From Microbacterium soli (lineage in GTDB: Bacteria > Actinomycetota > Actinomycetes > Actinomycetales > Microbacteriaceae): a DNA stretch of 64,000 nucleotides. Each line of letters begins with the position of its first letter. The stretch's first letter is position 1. The stretch is taken from contig NZ_BAABCP010000001.1 of assembly GCF_039539005.1 (NCBI RefSeq), positions 62,001-126,000 on the forward strand, written 5' to 3'. The notes under the pieces were generated by a model. The model saw only the letters and a list, made by a program, of their open reading frames with translations, had not been told where the DNA came from and made no database searches. The position numbers and the translations under genes were made by a program. Positions 27,655-41,293 of the stretch are shown one piece after another.

Positions 27655-28520
27655 AGGTCGATCTCGCCGCGATACACCAGCTGCGCAGGGCCCGACAGTG
27701 CGACGTGCTCCCCATCCTCGGCGGGGAACATCCGCACGCCCAGCGTGCCGCCCGGCACCTCGACGCGCCACTGATGCGGAGCGCGCTCACCGGCCCAGTA
27801 CCGCACGGCGAGTGCCGATGCCACCGCACCGGTGCCGCAGCTGAGCGTCTCTCCCGACCCGCGTTCGTGAACCCGCATCCGCACCCGGCCGACGCCGTCG
27901 CGCACGAGCGGGTCGCCCGGCACGACGAACTCCACATTGGCTCCCTCCGCGGGAGCAGGATCCAGAAGCGGGGTGGGGTTCAGATCAAGACCGGCAAGCT
28001 CCTCCTCGGAGGCCAGTGCCACCACGACATGGGGATTCCCCACGTCGATCCCGAGCCCGGGACGTGCCACGTCGAGCCCCGCCGCCCGTGCCAGAGGTTC
28101 GCCGCCCGCGAGGCGCCAGCGTCCCAGATCCACCTGATAGCCCGTCTCGCCGCGCATCACGTCGCGGACGCCGACTCGGGTGCCGATCGGGAGGGTGGAG
28201 CCGGGCTCGAGCGTCGCCTGTCCCGAGCGCAGCAGGTAGTGCGCGAAGACGCGGATGCCGTTGCCGCACATTTCCGACACCGAGCCGTCGGCGTTGCGGT
28301 AATCCATGAACCACTCGGCGTCGGGGTCCTCGGCCAATGCGGCCGCGCCCTCGGCGATGGCACTCGACCGCACGACGCGCAGCACGCCGTCGGCGCCGAC
28401 ACCGAAGTTCCGGTCGCAGAGCGCCTGCACCTGGCTCGGTGTGAGTTCCAGTGCCCCATCGGGATCCTCGATGAGCACGAAGTCGTTGCCGGTGCCGTGC
28501 CCCTTGGTGAATGCGACCAT
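27648..28520 (-). CDS. dapF: Diaminopimelate epimerase
   Basis: Converts LL- to meso-diaminopimelate for lysine and peptidoglycan synthesis; cofactor-independent. 290 residues, two mirror-like domains. N-terminal signature [15 protein letters not shown]; the two catalytic cysteines are in MCGNGIR and in [24 protein letters not shown] is also family-specific. A TAGACT hexamer 7 nt before the ATG suggests leaderless transcription. Convergent with the methyltransferase gene. Confidence 0.96.
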   Translation of the reverse strand: MVAFTKGHGTGNDFVLIEDPDGALELTPSQVQALCDRNFGVGADGVLRVVRSSAIAEGAAALAEDPDAEWFMDYRNADGSVSEMCGNGIRVFAHYLLRSGQATLEPGSTLPIGTRVGVRDVMRGETGYQVDLGRWRLAGGEPLARAAGLDVARPGLGIDVGNPHVVVALASEEELAGLDLNPTPLLDPAPAEGANVEFVVPGDPLVRDGVGRVRMRVHERGSGETLSCGTGAVASALAVRYWAGERAPHQWRVEVPGGTLGVRMFPAEDGEHVALSGPAQLVYRGEIDLA

Positions 28521-28527
28521 GCGGACC

Positions 28528-28533
28528 AGTCTA
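28528..28533 (-). promoter_or_regulatory. -10 element (leaderless) of dapF
   Basis: TAGACT on the minus strand ends 7 nt before the dapF ATG. It lies at the 3' end of the upstream reductase gene. Confidence 0.5.
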
Positions 28534-29061
28534 TTCAGCGCGCAGCACCCGGTACCGACCGCACAGGAAGTTCCGGTTGCGCGCCGCGTCGATCAGCTCG
28601 AGGTCGAGGGCGCGCGGGAGCACGGGTGCCCCTGAGCCGAGGGTGACCGGCGCGTACTGGATCCACACCTCGTCGATCAGCCCGGCATCCGCGAACCGGC
28701 CGACCAGCTCTCCCCCGCCGACGAGCCAGATGTCCTTGTCGCCGGCGGCCCCCACCATCTCGCCGTGCACCGCGCGGACATCCTCCTGCGTGAGCCGGAT
28801 GTCGGCGCCGTCTGGTATGTCGAGCTCGCGATGCGTGAACACCCATGCCGGCAGCGTGTAGTCCCAGCCGCCCTCGTCGTGCCGCATGACCCATTCGTAG
28901 GTGTGCGCGCCCATCGCCATCGCACCGAGGCCTTCGCGGAACCCCGCATAGGCCATCGGACCGGCCTCGTCGATGTCCTGTCGCAGGAGCCAGTCCAGCG
29001 AATGGTCGGCGGTCGCGATGAATCCGTCCAGGCTGGAAGCGGTGTAGTAGTGCGTGGTCAT
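28531..29061 (-). CDS. Dihydrofolate reductase-family protein (RibD C-terminal domain type)
   Basis: NADPH-dependent reductase-like protein of the RibD_C/DHFR fold; in many actinobacteria annotated only as dihydrofolate reductase family protein. 176 residues: [12 protein letters not shown] at the start, the cofactor loop [29 protein letters not shown] near residue 118, and the C-terminal strand. True folate reduction is supplied by folA elsewhere in this window, so the substrate here is probably different. The ATG after GGAG is chosen; a GTG one codon earlier is equally open. Confidence 0.85.
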   Translation of the reverse strand: MTTHYYTASSLDGFIATADHSLDWLLRQDIDEAGPMAYAGFREGLGAMAMGAHTYEWVMRHDEGGWDYTLPAWVFTHRELDIPDGADIRLTQEDVRAVHGEMVGAAGDKDIWLVGGGELVGRFADAGLIDEVWIQYAPVTLGSGAPVLPRALDLELIDAARNRNFLCGRYRVLRAE

Positions 29062-29101
29062 CACTCCATCGTGACGAAGGCCACCGACATCGACGATCCC
29101 G

Positions 29102-30013
29102 TCAGCCGTCGACGAGCCCCACCGGAGCCACTGCGCCGGCCTCGAGCCATTCGATGTCCGGGTAGCGTTTGAACCACGACACCTGCCGGCGTGCGTACCG
29201 ACGCGTAAGCGCCTGCGTCTCCGCGATGGCCTGCTGCTCCGTCACCCTGCCCGTCAGCTGAGCGAGCGCCTGCGCGTAGCCGATGGCCCGGGAGGCGGTC
29301 GCACCGCGCTCCAGTCCGGCATCGCGGAGGCCCGCCACCTCGTCGAGCATGCCTTGCGCCCACATCCTCTCGACACGGCGGTCCAGGCGCTCGACGAGGG
29401 TCTCGCGCTCCATGTGCATGCCCAGGATCCTGGTCTCCGGATGCCACAGCTCCGGCTTCTCGGGCAGTGCCGCGCCGTGCGTCGCTCCGCCCTGCTCGAG
29501 CACCTCCAGTGCCCGCACGATGCGACGGCCGTTCTTCGGGTCGATCCGCTCCGCCGTCGCGGGGTCCTGCTGCTGCAGCCGAGCGAGCATCGCTCCGGCG
29601 CCGAGCTCGTCGAGCTCGCGCTCCAGCCGCGCGCGCACCGCCGCGTCCCTGGGCGGGAAGCGGAAGTCGAAGATGACACTGGAGACGTAGAGTCCGGATC
29701 CGCCGACGAGGATGGCGTCGCCGCCGCGGGCATGGATGCCCCGGATCGCCTCCCGGGCCAGCGGCTGGTACCAGGCGACGGCGGCCTCCTCGGTCACGTC
29801 GCGGGCGTCGAGCAGGTGGTGCGGGATGCCGCGGCGTTCGGCGATGCTGAGCTTGGCCGTGCCGATGTCCATGCCGCGGTACAGCTGCATGGCATCCGCA
29901 TTGACGATCTCGGCGCGGCTGCCGCGATCGCGCAGCGCCTCGGCCAACTGCAGTGCGAGTTCGCTCTTCCCCGTCCCCGTGGCACCGACGACCGCCCACA
30001 CGCGCCCGGTCAC
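29102..30013 (-). CDS. miaA: tRNA dimethylallyltransferase
   Basis: Adds a dimethylallyl group to A37 of tRNAs reading UNN codons. 303 residues: P-loop GATGTGKSE (9-17), [18 protein letters not shown] (substrate/tRNA binding, split here), [14 protein letters not shown], and the C-terminal [13 protein letters not shown] motif. The start is GTG, with AGGA seven bases upstream. It follows miaB by about 118 bp; MiaB then methylthiolates the base made by MiaA, so the neighbours act in sequence. Confidence 0.96.
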   Translation of the reverse strand: MTGRVWAVVGATGTGKSELALQLAEALRDRGSRAEIVNADAMQLYRGMDIGTAKLSIAERRGIPHHLLDARDVTEEAAVAWYQPLAREAIRGIHARGGDAILVGGSGLYVSSVIFDFRFPPRDAAVRARLERELDELGAGAMLARLQQQDPATAERIDPKNGRRIVRALEVLEQGGATHGAALPEKPELWHPETRILGMHMERETLVERLDRRVERMWAQGMLDEVAGLRDAGLERGATASRAIGYAQALAQLTGRVTEQQAIAETQALTRRYARRQVSWFKRYPDIEWLEAGAVAPVGLVDG

Positions 30014-30131
30014 GCAGCATCCTGTCCGGCAAACGGCACGACCCCGCGGATCGGCGCGTCATCGCATCCGATCGGCGACAGTTCTGCGGATTCGTGCAGA
30101 ACCGCGAGCGAGGGCGACGCGAGGATGCCCG

Positions 30132-31682
30132 TCACACCCCGGCGCGCAGCGTGGGCAGCCCCAAGGACACCGTGCGCGGCGCGCCGGATCCCTCGGAGGC
30201 GGCGGGCACGCCGCAGCTGGCCGCCTGCGCGCGGTCCCAGGCGTCGCCGCCGCGCGTGCGCCGGATGCGCAGCGGTGCGCCGGTCGGATCGTCGGCCAGC
30301 AGATGGAACGGCGCACCGTGCGTGATCCTGACCGTCACCACATCGCCGGGACGGGGCAGCTCGGAGCCAGGAGTCACCTCGAAGTGCACCAGGCGGTTGT
30401 CCTGCGCGCGACCGGTGAGGCGGTGCGTCTCGGCATCCTTCTTGCCCTCGCCGACCGAGACGAGAACCTCGACCTCACGGCCGACCTGCTTCTGGTTCTC
30501 CTCCAGCGAGATGCGCTCCTGAAGGGCGATCAGACGGTCATAGCGCTCCTGGACGACCTCCTTGGGGACCTGGTCCGCCATGGTGGCCGCCGGAGTGCCC
30601 TCGCGGACGGAGTACTGGAAGGTGAACGCGCTGGCGAACCGGGCCTGCTCGACGACGCGCAGGGTGTCCTCGAAGTCCTCGTCGGTCTCACCGGGGAAGC
30701 CGACGATGATGTCGGTGGTGATCGCAGCATGCGGGATGCGCTCACGCACCCGCTCGAGGATCCCGAGAAAGCGTTCGCTGCGGTAGGACCGGCGCATGGC
30801 CTTGAGGATCCTGTCGCTCCCGGACTGCAGCGGCATGTGCAGCTGGGGCATGACGTTGGGCGTCTCCGCCATTGCGGCGATGACGTCGTCCGTGAACGCG
30901 GCCGGGTGCGGGCTGGTGAAGCGCACTCGCTCCAGCCCCTCGATCTCGCCCGCCGCGCGCAGCAGCTTGCCGAAGGCCTGCCGGTCGCCGAACTCGACGC
31001 CGTAGGAGTTCACGTTCTGTCCGAGCAGGGTGACCTCGATGGCCCCGTCGTCGACGAGGAGTCTGATCTCGCTGAGGATGTCTCCCGGACGGCGGTCCTT
31101 CTCCTTGCCGCGCAGGCTCGGGACGATGCAGAACGTACAGGTGTTGTTGCAGCCCACCGAGATCGACACCCACCCGCTGTATGCGGAGTCTCGCCTGGTG
31201 GGCAACGTGGACGGGAAGACCTCGAGCGCCTCGAGGATCTCCAGCGCAGCCTCGTTGTTGTGCCTGGCGCGCTCGAGCAGTCCCGGCAGGGAGCCCATGT
31301 TGTGCGTGCCGAACACGACATCCACCCATGGAGCCTTGTCGAGGACCGCCTGCTGATCCATCTGCGCGAGACAGCCGCCGACGGCGATCTGCATGCCCTC
31401 GTGCTTGTCCTTGCGGGACTTGAGGTGCCCGAGCGTGCCGTACAGCTTCCCTGCGGCGTTGTCGCGCACGGCGCAGGTGTTGAGGACGACGACGTCGGGG
31501 TCCTCCCCCTCGGGCACCGGCACATACCCCGCGCTCTCCAGCGATCCGGAGAGCCGCTCGGAGTCGTGCACGTTCATCTGACAGCCGAAGGTGCGGACCT
31601 CGTAGGAGCGCCGACGCCCGTCGGCATCGATCGCGGCCGGCGAGGGCGCGATGATCGTCGGTTCGGAGGAGAGAAGAGCCAT
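30132..31682 (-). CDS. miaB: tRNA-2-methylthio-N6-dimethylallyladenosine synthase
   Basis: Radical-SAM methylthiotransferase acting on i6A37 of tRNA. 516 residues: N-terminal UPF0004 domain with three cluster cysteines ([22 protein letters not shown]), the radical-SAM motif [33 protein letters not shown], and a C-terminal TRAM domain for tRNA binding. The last 40 residues are a variable tail. A TAGAAT hexamer 9 nt before the ATG implies a leader of only a few bases. Confidence 0.96.
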   Translation of the reverse strand: MALLSSEPTIIAPSPAAIDADGRRRSYEVRTFGCQMNVHDSERLSGSLESAGYVPVPEGEDPDVVVLNTCAVRDNAAGKLYGTLGHLKSRKDKHEGMQIAVGGCLAQMDQQAVLDKAPWVDVVFGTHNMGSLPGLLERARHNNEAALEILEALEVFPSTLPTRRDSAYSGWVSISVGCNNTCTFCIVPSLRGKEKDRRPGDILSEIRLLVDDGAIEVTLLGQNVNSYGVEFGDRQAFGKLLRAAGEIEGLERVRFTSPHPAAFTDDVIAAMAETPNVMPQLHMPLQSGSDRILKAMRRSYRSERFLGILERVRERIPHAAITTDIIVGFPGETDEDFEDTLRVVEQARFASAFTFQYSVREGTPAATMADQVPKEVVQERYDRLIALQERISLEENQKQVGREVEVLVSVGEGKKDAETHRLTGRAQDNRLVHFEVTPGSELPRPGDVVTVRITHGAPFHLLADDPTGAPLRIRRTRGGDAWDRAQAASCGVPAASEGSGAPRTVSLGLPTLRAGV

Positions 31683-31747
31683 GATCCAGCCATTCTACGA
31701 TCTGTCGCGGGAATCGGCATCGAGCGCCGTGCGGAGAGCCACGAGGA

Positions 31748-32497
31748 TCAGTCGGCCTCCACGAAGCGGACTCCGCTCCGCCCGCCCCCGCCTGCCTCCT
31801 CGAGCGCCGTGCGTGCGGCGCTCATCGCCACCGTACCCCCGTAACCGCGCCGCGCCAACTGCCCCAGCAGTCTGCGCAGTGCCGTCTCGGGCTCCAGTCG
31901 CGTCATCCCCGGGGCCTTCGAGCGCGCGTATTCCAGGGCCCGCTCGGCATCATCATCGGGAAGCTCGTCCAGCGCATCCGCGATGAGCTCGCGCGGGATG
32001 CCGCGTTGCGCCAGTGTCCGGGACAGGGCGACCCTCCCCTCTCCCCTGCGCTCCACACCCGATCTGACCAGAAGCTGCGCCAGCGTGCGGTCGTCGAGGT
32101 AACCACGATGCTGGAACTCGTCGATGATCTGCTCGATCGTCTCCCGGTCGGCGTCGGTGCGGCGCAGCACCGAGCGCGCCTCGGAGACGGAAAGCTGTCT
32201 GCCGCGAAGTCTGCGCACGAGCACCTCCTGCGCGCGCAGACGAATCTCCTCCATTCCCTCCCCCGCATCGTCGTCGTGCGGACCGTCCGCGACCGCGGAG
32301 TGCACTCCCGCGCGCGACCGTCCGTCCAGCAGGGCGGAGCTCCAGAGCCTGTCCTCGCCCGTCCGACGGGGGATTCCGCCCCCGGTGTCGGCTCGCGACC
32401 CGGCCCCCGACCCCGAACGGGGGCCGTCCTTCGGCGCGCGCCGCCCGCCGAAGATCGGGGTGATGGGTGCGAGAGGCTCCTCGTCGTCATGCTCCAT
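31748..32497 (-). CDS. recX: Regulatory protein RecX
   Basis: Inhibits RecA filament growth and recombinase activity. 249 residues: an N-terminal disordered, charged and Gly/Ser-rich part of about 85 residues, then three-helix RecX repeats (LSVSEARSVLRRTDADRETI, RGYLDDRTLAQLLVRS and LAQRGIPRELIADALDELPDDD among them, quoted in parts). It lies 33 bp after recA and is almost certainly transcribed with it, the usual order. Confidence 0.93.
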   Translation of the reverse strand: MEHDDEEPLAPITPIFGGRRAPKDGPRSGSGAGSRADTGGGIPRRTGEDRLWSSALLDGRSRAGVHSAVADGPHDDDAGEGMEEIRLRAQEVLVRRLRGRQLSVSEARSVLRRTDADRETIEQIIDEFQHRGYLDDRTLAQLLVRSGVERRGEGRVALSRTLAQRGIPRELIADALDELPDDDAERALEYARSKAPGMTRLEPETALRRLLGQLARRGYGGTVAMSAARTALEEAGGGGRSGVRFVEAD

Positions 32498-32530
32498 GGC
32501 CGGCTCCGGTCTTCGACAGATGCCGACTCA

Positions 32531-33580
<1,050 letters not shown>

Positions 33581-33778
33581 GATGTGCTCCTTGATGTCTC
33601 GAAAACTGCCGCCTGTAGGCTGTCGCGGCTTCTCCCGGCCGGATCGGCTCTGCGACAAGGCGCATGGCTTGTGCCACGTCCATCACGCTAGAGGCGGCCT
33701 CCGACATCGCGTCGGGGAATCCGCGTTCTGTGGAGGGAAATCGCACGAGAACCACTTGTGCAGAACGATACGCGCACA

Positions 33779-33794
33779 TCGAACACATCTTCGA
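33779..33794 (-). promoter_or_regulatory. LexA-binding SOS box upstream of recA
   Basis: TCGAACACATCTTCGA matches the actinobacterial SOS palindrome (TCGAAC-N4-GTTCGA) with one mismatch. On the minus strand it is followed about 11 bp later by TATCGT, a possible -10. LexA itself is not encoded in this window. Confidence 0.75.
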
Positions 33795-33826
33795 CGACAC
33801 GCCGAACGGCGCATCCCGAGATTCGA

Positions 33827-34048
33827 TTAGCGTCTGCGCGGCTCCAACCGTCCCACCCCGTAGCGGCGCTGTGCGGGGACATCCGTCTCTTCGCACAGCG
33901 CCATCCAGATGTCTCGGGGCGGCACCCCGGCATCCAGCGCCTCCTGCGCCGACATCCCGATCCCGCCGAGGATCAGATCGTGGGTGAGGGTCTCGCCACG
34001 GCTGCCGAACTCGTCGCTGACGGCGCGCAGGAACTCGCTGCGTCTCAT
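33827..34048 (-). CDS. DUF3046 domain-containing protein
   Basis: Small actinobacterial protein of unknown function, regularly found next to recA. 73 residues, with the family features MRRSEFLRAVSDEFG, LTHDLILGGIG, and GVPPRDIWMALCEETDVP; the C-terminus is basic (RLEPRRR). It starts 16 bp after clgR, so it is probably in the clgR transcript, and ends before the recA SOS box. Confidence 0.9.
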   Translation of the reverse strand: MRRSEFLRAVSDEFGSRGETLTHDLILGGIGMSAQEALDAGVPPRDIWMALCEETDVPAQRRYGVGRLEPRRR

Positions 34049-34064
34049 CCGGAACCGAGACCGT

Positions 34065-34373
34065 TCAGCGCAGGGAAAACTCGGGCTCGACGGACGCCAC
34101 CAGCTCGTCCGGAACGACGTCGGGGAATCCGCTCAGCCCCTCGAGCACGGAGATGCGGTCTCCGACCTCGCGCATGATCGTCGAGATGGGGACGTCGAGC
34201 GCATCGGCGACCGATGCGAGGATCTCGCTGGAGGCCTCCTTCTGACCTCGCTCGACCTCGCTCAGATACCCGAGGGCCACGGATGCCTTGCTCGCCACCT
34301 GGCGGAGGGTGCGCCCCTTCTGCAGGCGGAAGTCCCGCAGCACATCGCCGATCTCCTGTCTGACAAGGATCAT
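34065..34373 (-). CDS. clgR: XRE/HTH transcriptional regulator, ClgR
   Basis: Activator of clp protease and other stress genes in corynebacteria, streptomycetes and mycobacteria. 102 residues: a helix-turn-helix at about 10-65 (LRDFRLQKGRTLRQVASKAS, then SVALGYLSEVERGQKEAS) and a short C-terminal tail ending VEPEFSLR; in relatives the C-terminus makes the protein a Clp substrate, giving conditional stability. Its place between recA/DUF3046 and cinA/pgsA matches the conserved ClgR locus. AGGAGG precedes the ATG. Confidence 0.9.
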   Translation of the reverse strand: MILVRQEIGDVLRDFRLQKGRTLRQVASKASVALGYLSEVERGQKEASSEILASVADALDVPISTIMREVGDRISVLEGLSGFPDVVPDELVASVEPEFSLR

Positions 34374-34424
34374 CGGAACCTCCTCTCCACGTCTCCACTC
34401 CGATCGCGTTCCGAGTGGATCGCC

Positions 34425-34430
34425 AGTCTA
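34425..34430 (-). promoter_or_regulatory. Candidate -10 element of clgR
   Basis: TAGACT on the minus strand, about 52 bp before the clgR ATG, in a 180-bp gap that is more AT-rich than its surroundings. No clear -35 or ClgR-type operator was identified. Confidence 0.35.
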
Positions 34431-34553
34431 GCCTGATCGGATGATGCCGAATCTACTGTGTCTCGCTGTGCTTCAGTTGTGAAGGATCTGCCTGGAATCA
34501 TCATGCCGTGTCGCTGCTTGAGCACGTTCATGACAACCGACGCCCGGCATCGG

Positions 34554-35033
34554 CTATTCCCCGGCGGCCTGCAGGGCCAGCGCGATGGCGGCCTCCACGG
34601 CCCGGCACCGGATCTCGGCACGGGATCCCGTGAACACGTGCGCCGCCGCGCGGACGCCGCCCGGCGTCGCCACGCCGACGTGCACGGTGCCCACGGGCTG
34701 ACCGTCGGGCGACTCCGGGCCGGCGATGCCCGTCGTGGCGATGCCGATATCGGCCGCCCGCCCGTCCACAGCCACCGCGCGCCGCACGCCGTCCGCCATC
34801 TGACGGGCGACCTCCGGGTGCACGGGTCCGTGTGCTGCCAGCAGCGCCGCGTCCACGCCGAGGAGCGTGCGCTTGAGCTGCGTCGCGTAAGCGACGACAC
34901 CGCCCAGGAGCACGACGGACGCACCGGGCACCGACACGATCTCGGAGGTCACCGCTCCCCCGGTCAGCGACTCCGCCACACCGAGGGTCCAGCCGCGTTC
35001 TCGGAGGACTGCGACCAGTCCCGATGCCGTCAT
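34554..35033 (-). CDS. cinA: CinA-family nicotinamide-nucleotide amidohydrolase (PncC domain)
   Basis: Deamidates nicotinamide mononucleotide in pyridine-nucleotide recycling. 159 residues, the stand-alone C-terminal CinA domain without the N-terminal COG1058 part. Conserved pieces are WTLGVAESLTGGAVTSEIVSVPGAS (start), VVAYATQLKRTLLGV, and GIATTGIAGPESPDGQPVGTVHVG, given in parts. Its ATG overlaps the pgsA stop by 4 bp; pgsA-cinA next to clgR/recA is the common actinobacterial order. Confidence 0.93.
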   Translation of the reverse strand: MTASGLVAVLRERGWTLGVAESLTGGAVTSEIVSVPGASVVLLGGVVAYATQLKRTLLGVDAALLAAHGPVHPEVARQMADGVRRAVAVDGRAADIGIATTGIAGPESPDGQPVGTVHVGVATPGGVRAAAHVFTGSRAEIRCRAVEAAIALALQAAGE

Positions 35034-35604
35034 GCCGCACCCCGGGATCCGCGCACCTGCGCGAGCACGTAGTCGATGCCGCTGAGCACCGTGAGCACGA
35101 GCGCGAGGATCATGAGCACGAGCGTGACGGCCGTCCACACCGGCATCCCGATCCACACCTGCAGCGGCAGCAGGGCCCAGCCCAGCGCGACACCCTGCAC
35201 GACAGTCTTGATCTTCCCCATCCACGCGGCCGCCACGACGTGCTCGTGCATCACCGTGAGGCGGTGCACGGTGATGCCCCACTCCCGGACGAGGATGATG
35301 ATGACGATCCACCACGGCACTTCGCCGAGGACGGCCAGCCCCAGGAAGCCCGCCCCGGTCAGGAGCTTGTCCGCGATCGGATCCCAGAGCCTGCCGAAGT
35401 CGCTGACGACGTCGTGACGGCGGGCGAGGTATCCGTCGACCCAGTCGGTGGATATCGCCAGGATGAACAGCCCGCCGGCGACCCAGCGCATGACGAGATC
35501 GTCCGCGCCGGCCGCGCCGGCCAGCAGCAGGAGGACGAAGAAGACCACCGCGAGCGGGATGCGCGCGACCGTGATCGCGTTGGGCAGCTGCCTCGGAATC
35601 GCCA

Positions 35605-35605
<1 letters not shown>
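35030..35605 (-). CDS. pgsA: CDP-diacylglycerol-glycerol-3-phosphate 3-phosphatidyltransferase
   Basis: Membrane enzyme making phosphatidylglycerol phosphate from CDP-diacylglycerol. 191 residues with about five to six transmembrane helices. The CDP-alcohol phosphotransferase motif D-x2-DG-x2-AR-x8-G-x3-D-x3-D is seen as DWVDGYLARR...DFGRLWDPIADK around residue 54. It overlaps ftsK by 1 bp and cinA by 4 bp, forming a tightly coupled ftsK-pgsA-cinA unit. Confidence 0.94.
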
Positions 35606-38325
<2,720 letters not shown>

Positions 38326-38331
38326 GCTTCC

Positions 38332-38337
38332 ACGCTA
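38332..38337 (-). promoter_or_regulatory. -10 element (leaderless) of ftsK
   Basis: TAGCGT on the minus strand ends 6 nt before the ftsK ATG in the 121-bp gap after rnj; no competing ribosome-binding site is strong. Confidence 0.45.
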
Positions 38338-38446
38338 CGGCCAGAGACCGACATCCCCTCGCAGTGACGCGGGTTTCCGCGGTAATACGAGGAGTGCGCG
38401 GCGCGTCTGGCCGCACCGTGCGCCGTCCCGCGGCGGCGCCCTTCGG

Positions 38447-40123
38447 CTACGCCTCGATGACGAGCGGGACGATCATCGGACGGCGCCGCAGCTTCTGGTT
38501 GATCCAGCGTCCGATCGTCCGTCGCACGATCTGCGAGAGGGCGTGGTTGTCACGCACGCCGTTGCCCGCGGCCTCCTTGAGCGCGGCGACGATCTTCGGC
38601 GCGACGTCGTCGAAGACCCGATCCTCCTCCGCGACGCCGCGGGCGTGGATCTCCGGTCCGGAGATGATGCGGCCGGTCGTGGAGTCGACGACGACGATGA
38701 TCGAGACGAAGCCCTCCTCGCCGAGGATGCGGCGGTCCTTCAGATCGGCATCCGTGATCCCACCGACCGTCGAGCCGTCCACGTAGACGAAGCCGATGTC
38801 CAGCTGGCCGGCGACCCTCGCCACGCCGTCGCGCAGATCCACGACCGTGCCGTTGGAGCCCGCGATGGTGCGATCCTCGGGAACACCGGTGTCCTGCGCG
38901 AGCTTGGCGTTCGCGATCAGGTGCCGGTGTTCGCCGTGCACGGGGAGCACGTTGCGGGGCTTCAGGATGTTGTAGCAGTACAGCAGCTCGCCGGCGGCCG
39001 CGTGCCCGGAGACGTGCACCTTTGCGTTGGCCTTGTGCACGACATGCGCGCCGAGCTTGGTCAGCCCGTCGATGACGCGGTACACGGCGTTCTCGTTGCC
39101 CGGGATCAGGCTGGAGGCCAGGATGACGGTGTCACCGGGGCCGGGTTCGATGGCGTGATCGAGGTTGGCCATCCTGCTGAGCACGGCCATCGGCTCGCCC
39201 TGCGACCCGGTGGACATGTACACGATCCGGTCGTCGGGCAGGTCCCGGGCCTTCTTGTAGTCGATGAGCACGCCGTCGGGCACCTTCAGGTAGCCCAGTT
39301 GCTCGGCGATGGTCATGTTGCGCACCATGCTGCGCCCGAGGAAAGCCACGCGGCGGCCGTGGAGGTGAGCGGCGTCGATCACCTGCTGCACGCGGTGCAC
39401 GTGGCTGGAGAAGCTCGCGACGATGACCCGACGCGGGGCCTTGCCGATGACCTGGTCCAGCACGGGTCCGATCGAGCGCTCCGTGGGAGTGAAGCCGGGT
39501 ACGTCGGCGTTCGTCGAGTCGACGAGGAACAGGTCGACGCCCTCATCGCCCAGTCGTGCGAAGGCGCGCAGATCCGTGATGCGGCCGTCCAGCGGCAGCT
39601 GATCCATCTTGAAGTCACCGGTCGCGAGGACGAGCCCCGCGGGCGTGCGGATCGCGACGGCGAGGGCGTCCGGGATGGAGTGGTTGACGGCGATGAACTC
39701 GAGATCGAAGGGGCCGACCTTCTCCCTCTGCCCTTCCTTCACGGTGAGGGTGAAGGGCTTGATGCGGTGCTCCTTGAGCTTCGCCTCGACGAGCGCGAGT
39801 GTGAGCCCCGACCCGATCAGCGGGATGTCCTGCTTCAGACGCAACAGGTACGGGACGGCGCCGATGTGATCCTCGTGGCCGTGCGTGAGCACGACCCCGA
39901 CGACGTCATCGAGACGATCCCTGATGGGTTCGAAGTCCGGGAGGATCAGATCGACTCCGGGCTGGTGCTCCTCCGGGAAGAGCACGCCGCAGTCGACGAT
40001 GAGGATCTTGCCGTCGAACTCGTAGGTGGTCATGTTGCGACCCACCTCACCGAGACCGCCGAGCGGGGTGACGCGGAGCGTTCCCAGCGCAAGCGGTTCG
40101 GGAGCGGCGATGGGGGTGGACAT
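38447..40123 (-). CDS. rnj: Ribonuclease J
   Basis: Zinc metallo-beta-lactamase ribonuclease with endo- and 5'-exonuclease activity, for rRNA maturation and mRNA decay. 558 residues. Zinc ligands are in LTHGHEDHIG (His81, His83, Asp85, His86), then GDFKMDQ and the SGHAAAGEL/HGEHRHL region of the beta-CASP domain; the C-terminal domain is short. It follows dapA by 87 bp, an order widespread in actinobacteria. Confidence 0.96.
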   Translation of the reverse strand: MSTPIAAPEPLALGTLRVTPLGGLGEVGRNMTTYEFDGKILIVDCGVLFPEEHQPGVDLILPDFEPIRDRLDDVVGVVLTHGHEDHIGAVPYLLRLKQDIPLIGSGLTLALVEAKLKEHRIKPFTLTVKEGQREKVGPFDLEFIAVNHSIPDALAVAIRTPAGLVLATGDFKMDQLPLDGRITDLRAFARLGDEGVDLFLVDSTNADVPGFTPTERSIGPVLDQVIGKAPRRVIVASFSSHVHRVQQVIDAAHLHGRRVAFLGRSMVRNMTIAEQLGYLKVPDGVLIDYKKARDLPDDRIVYMSTGSQGEPMAVLSRMANLDHAIEPGPGDTVILASSLIPGNENAVYRVIDGLTKLGAHVVHKANAKVHVSGHAAAGELLYCYNILKPRNVLPVHGEHRHLIANAKLAQDTGVPEDRTIAGSNGTVVDLRDGVARVAGQLDIGFVYVDGSTVGGITDADLKDRRILGEEGFVSIIVVVDSTTGRIISGPEIHARGVAEEDRVFDDVAPKIVAALKEAAGNGVRDNHALSQIVRRTIGRWINQKLRRRPMIVPLVIEA

Positions 40124-40210
40124 TCACGTCTCCTTGTCGGGCGCCGCGGCGCCCGTTCGTTGCGATTCAGCGCGTGTGCGCACCGATCGGTCTCGTGCTG
40201 CGGCGCACGC

Positions 40211-41188
40211 TCATCGCGTGGTGCCGTGCACCTTCGGCAGTGCACCGCCTGCGGCCGCGTTGCGGTCGGGGCGGAAATTCGAGAAGTCGGCCCCGGGCAC
40301 ATCGTGGACCAGCGCGAGCTCGTCCTCGATGATCGCGGCCTCCCACTCCTCCGGCCCGACCAGCGGAAGTCGCACACGCGGACTGTCGATGCGGCCCAGT
40401 CCGTGCAGGATGTACTTGGTCGAGACGGTTCCCGGAACGTGGGTCATGACGGCGCGCACGAGCGGCTCGAGTCGCTTGTGCTCGGCGGTGGCCGCCTTCA
40501 GGTCGCCGCGATTGACGGCGTCGATCATGGTGCGGTACGGCGCCGAGGTGATGTTGGCCGTCACACCGACGAGTCCCGTCGCCCCGATGGACAGGTGCGG
40601 CAGAACGTTTGTGTCGTCGCCCGAGAAGTACATCAGGTCGGTCTGGTTGAGCACCCGGCTCACCTCGGAGAAGTCGCCCTTGGCGTCCTTGACGGCGAGG
40701 ATGTTGGGATGCTTGGCCAGTCGCAGGATCGTCTCGTACTTGATGGGCACACCGGTGCGGCCCGGGATGTCGTAGAGGATGACGGGAAGATCCGTGGCGT
40801 CGGCGACGAGACGGAAGTGGGTCAGGATGCCCGCCTGCGTGGGCTTGTTGTAGTACGGCGTGACGATCATGATGCCGTCCGCGCCGGCCTTCTCACTGGC
40901 CTTGTACAGCTCGATGGCGTGCGCGGTCTCGTTCGACCCGCCACCGGTGATGATCTTCGCCCTCCCGGCCGAGACGTCCTTGCCGACCTCCACCAGACGC
41001 AGCTTCTCATCGTCGGTGAGGGTGGAGGTCTCGCCGGTGGTGCCGGTGACGACGATCCCGTCGGCTCCGCCGCTGATGACATGATCCATGTGCTTCTCGA
41101 CAGCCGGCCAGTCCACTTCACCGTCGGCGGTCATCGGGGTGACCAGCGCGACGAGGACCTGTCCGAACGGATTGTCGATGTGCGTCAT
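40211..41188 (-). CDS. dapA: 4-hydroxy-tetrahydrodipicolinate synthase
   Basis: Condenses pyruvate with aspartate semialdehyde, the first committed step to diaminopimelate and lysine. 325 residues, TIM barrel. The Schiff-base lysine is Lys167 in AVKDAKGDF; Tyr139 (LYDIPGRTG) and Thr50-Thr51 (GTTGETSTL) complete the catalytic triad. YYNKPTQAG is also typical. The C-terminus is about 20 residues longer than in E. coli. A GATACT hexamer lies 8 nt before the ATG. Confidence 0.96.
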   Translation of the reverse strand: MTHIDNPFGQVLVALVTPMTADGEVDWPAVEKHMDHVISGGADGIVVTGTTGETSTLTDDEKLRLVEVGKDVSAGRAKIITGGGSNETAHAIELYKASEKAGADGIMIVTPYYNKPTQAGILTHFRLVADATDLPVILYDIPGRTGVPIKYETILRLAKHPNILAVKDAKGDFSEVSRVLNQTDLMYFSGDDTNVLPHLSIGATGLVGVTANITSAPYRTMIDAVNRGDLKAATAEHKRLEPLVRAVMTHVPGTVSTKYILHGLGRIDSPRVRLPLVGPEEWEAAIIEDELALVHDVPGADFSNFRPDRNAAAGGALPKVHGTTR

Positions 41189-41293
41189 GCACTCAGAGTA
41201 TCGCGTCGGATGCCCGTTCACCTGTTCGAGACGAAGCCGGCCTCGGCTCGGCGCGAGCGCCGACCGTATCCCTTCCGCACCGGCAGGACGCGC

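Noticed and set aside
30081..30102. Short hairpin GTTCTGC/GCAGAAC between miaB and miaA
   Set aside because: Only 7 bp and without a T-run; could be a processing site but support is too weak to list as a feature.
34537..34553. Hairpin CCGA...TCGG just after the cinA stop as terminator
   Set aside because: Short imperfect stem and no T-run.
40139..40154. Perfect 16-bp palindrome GGGCGCCGCGGCGCCC between dapA and rnj
   Set aside because: No loop and no T-run, and such GC palindromes arise easily at this GC content; not called a terminator or operator.
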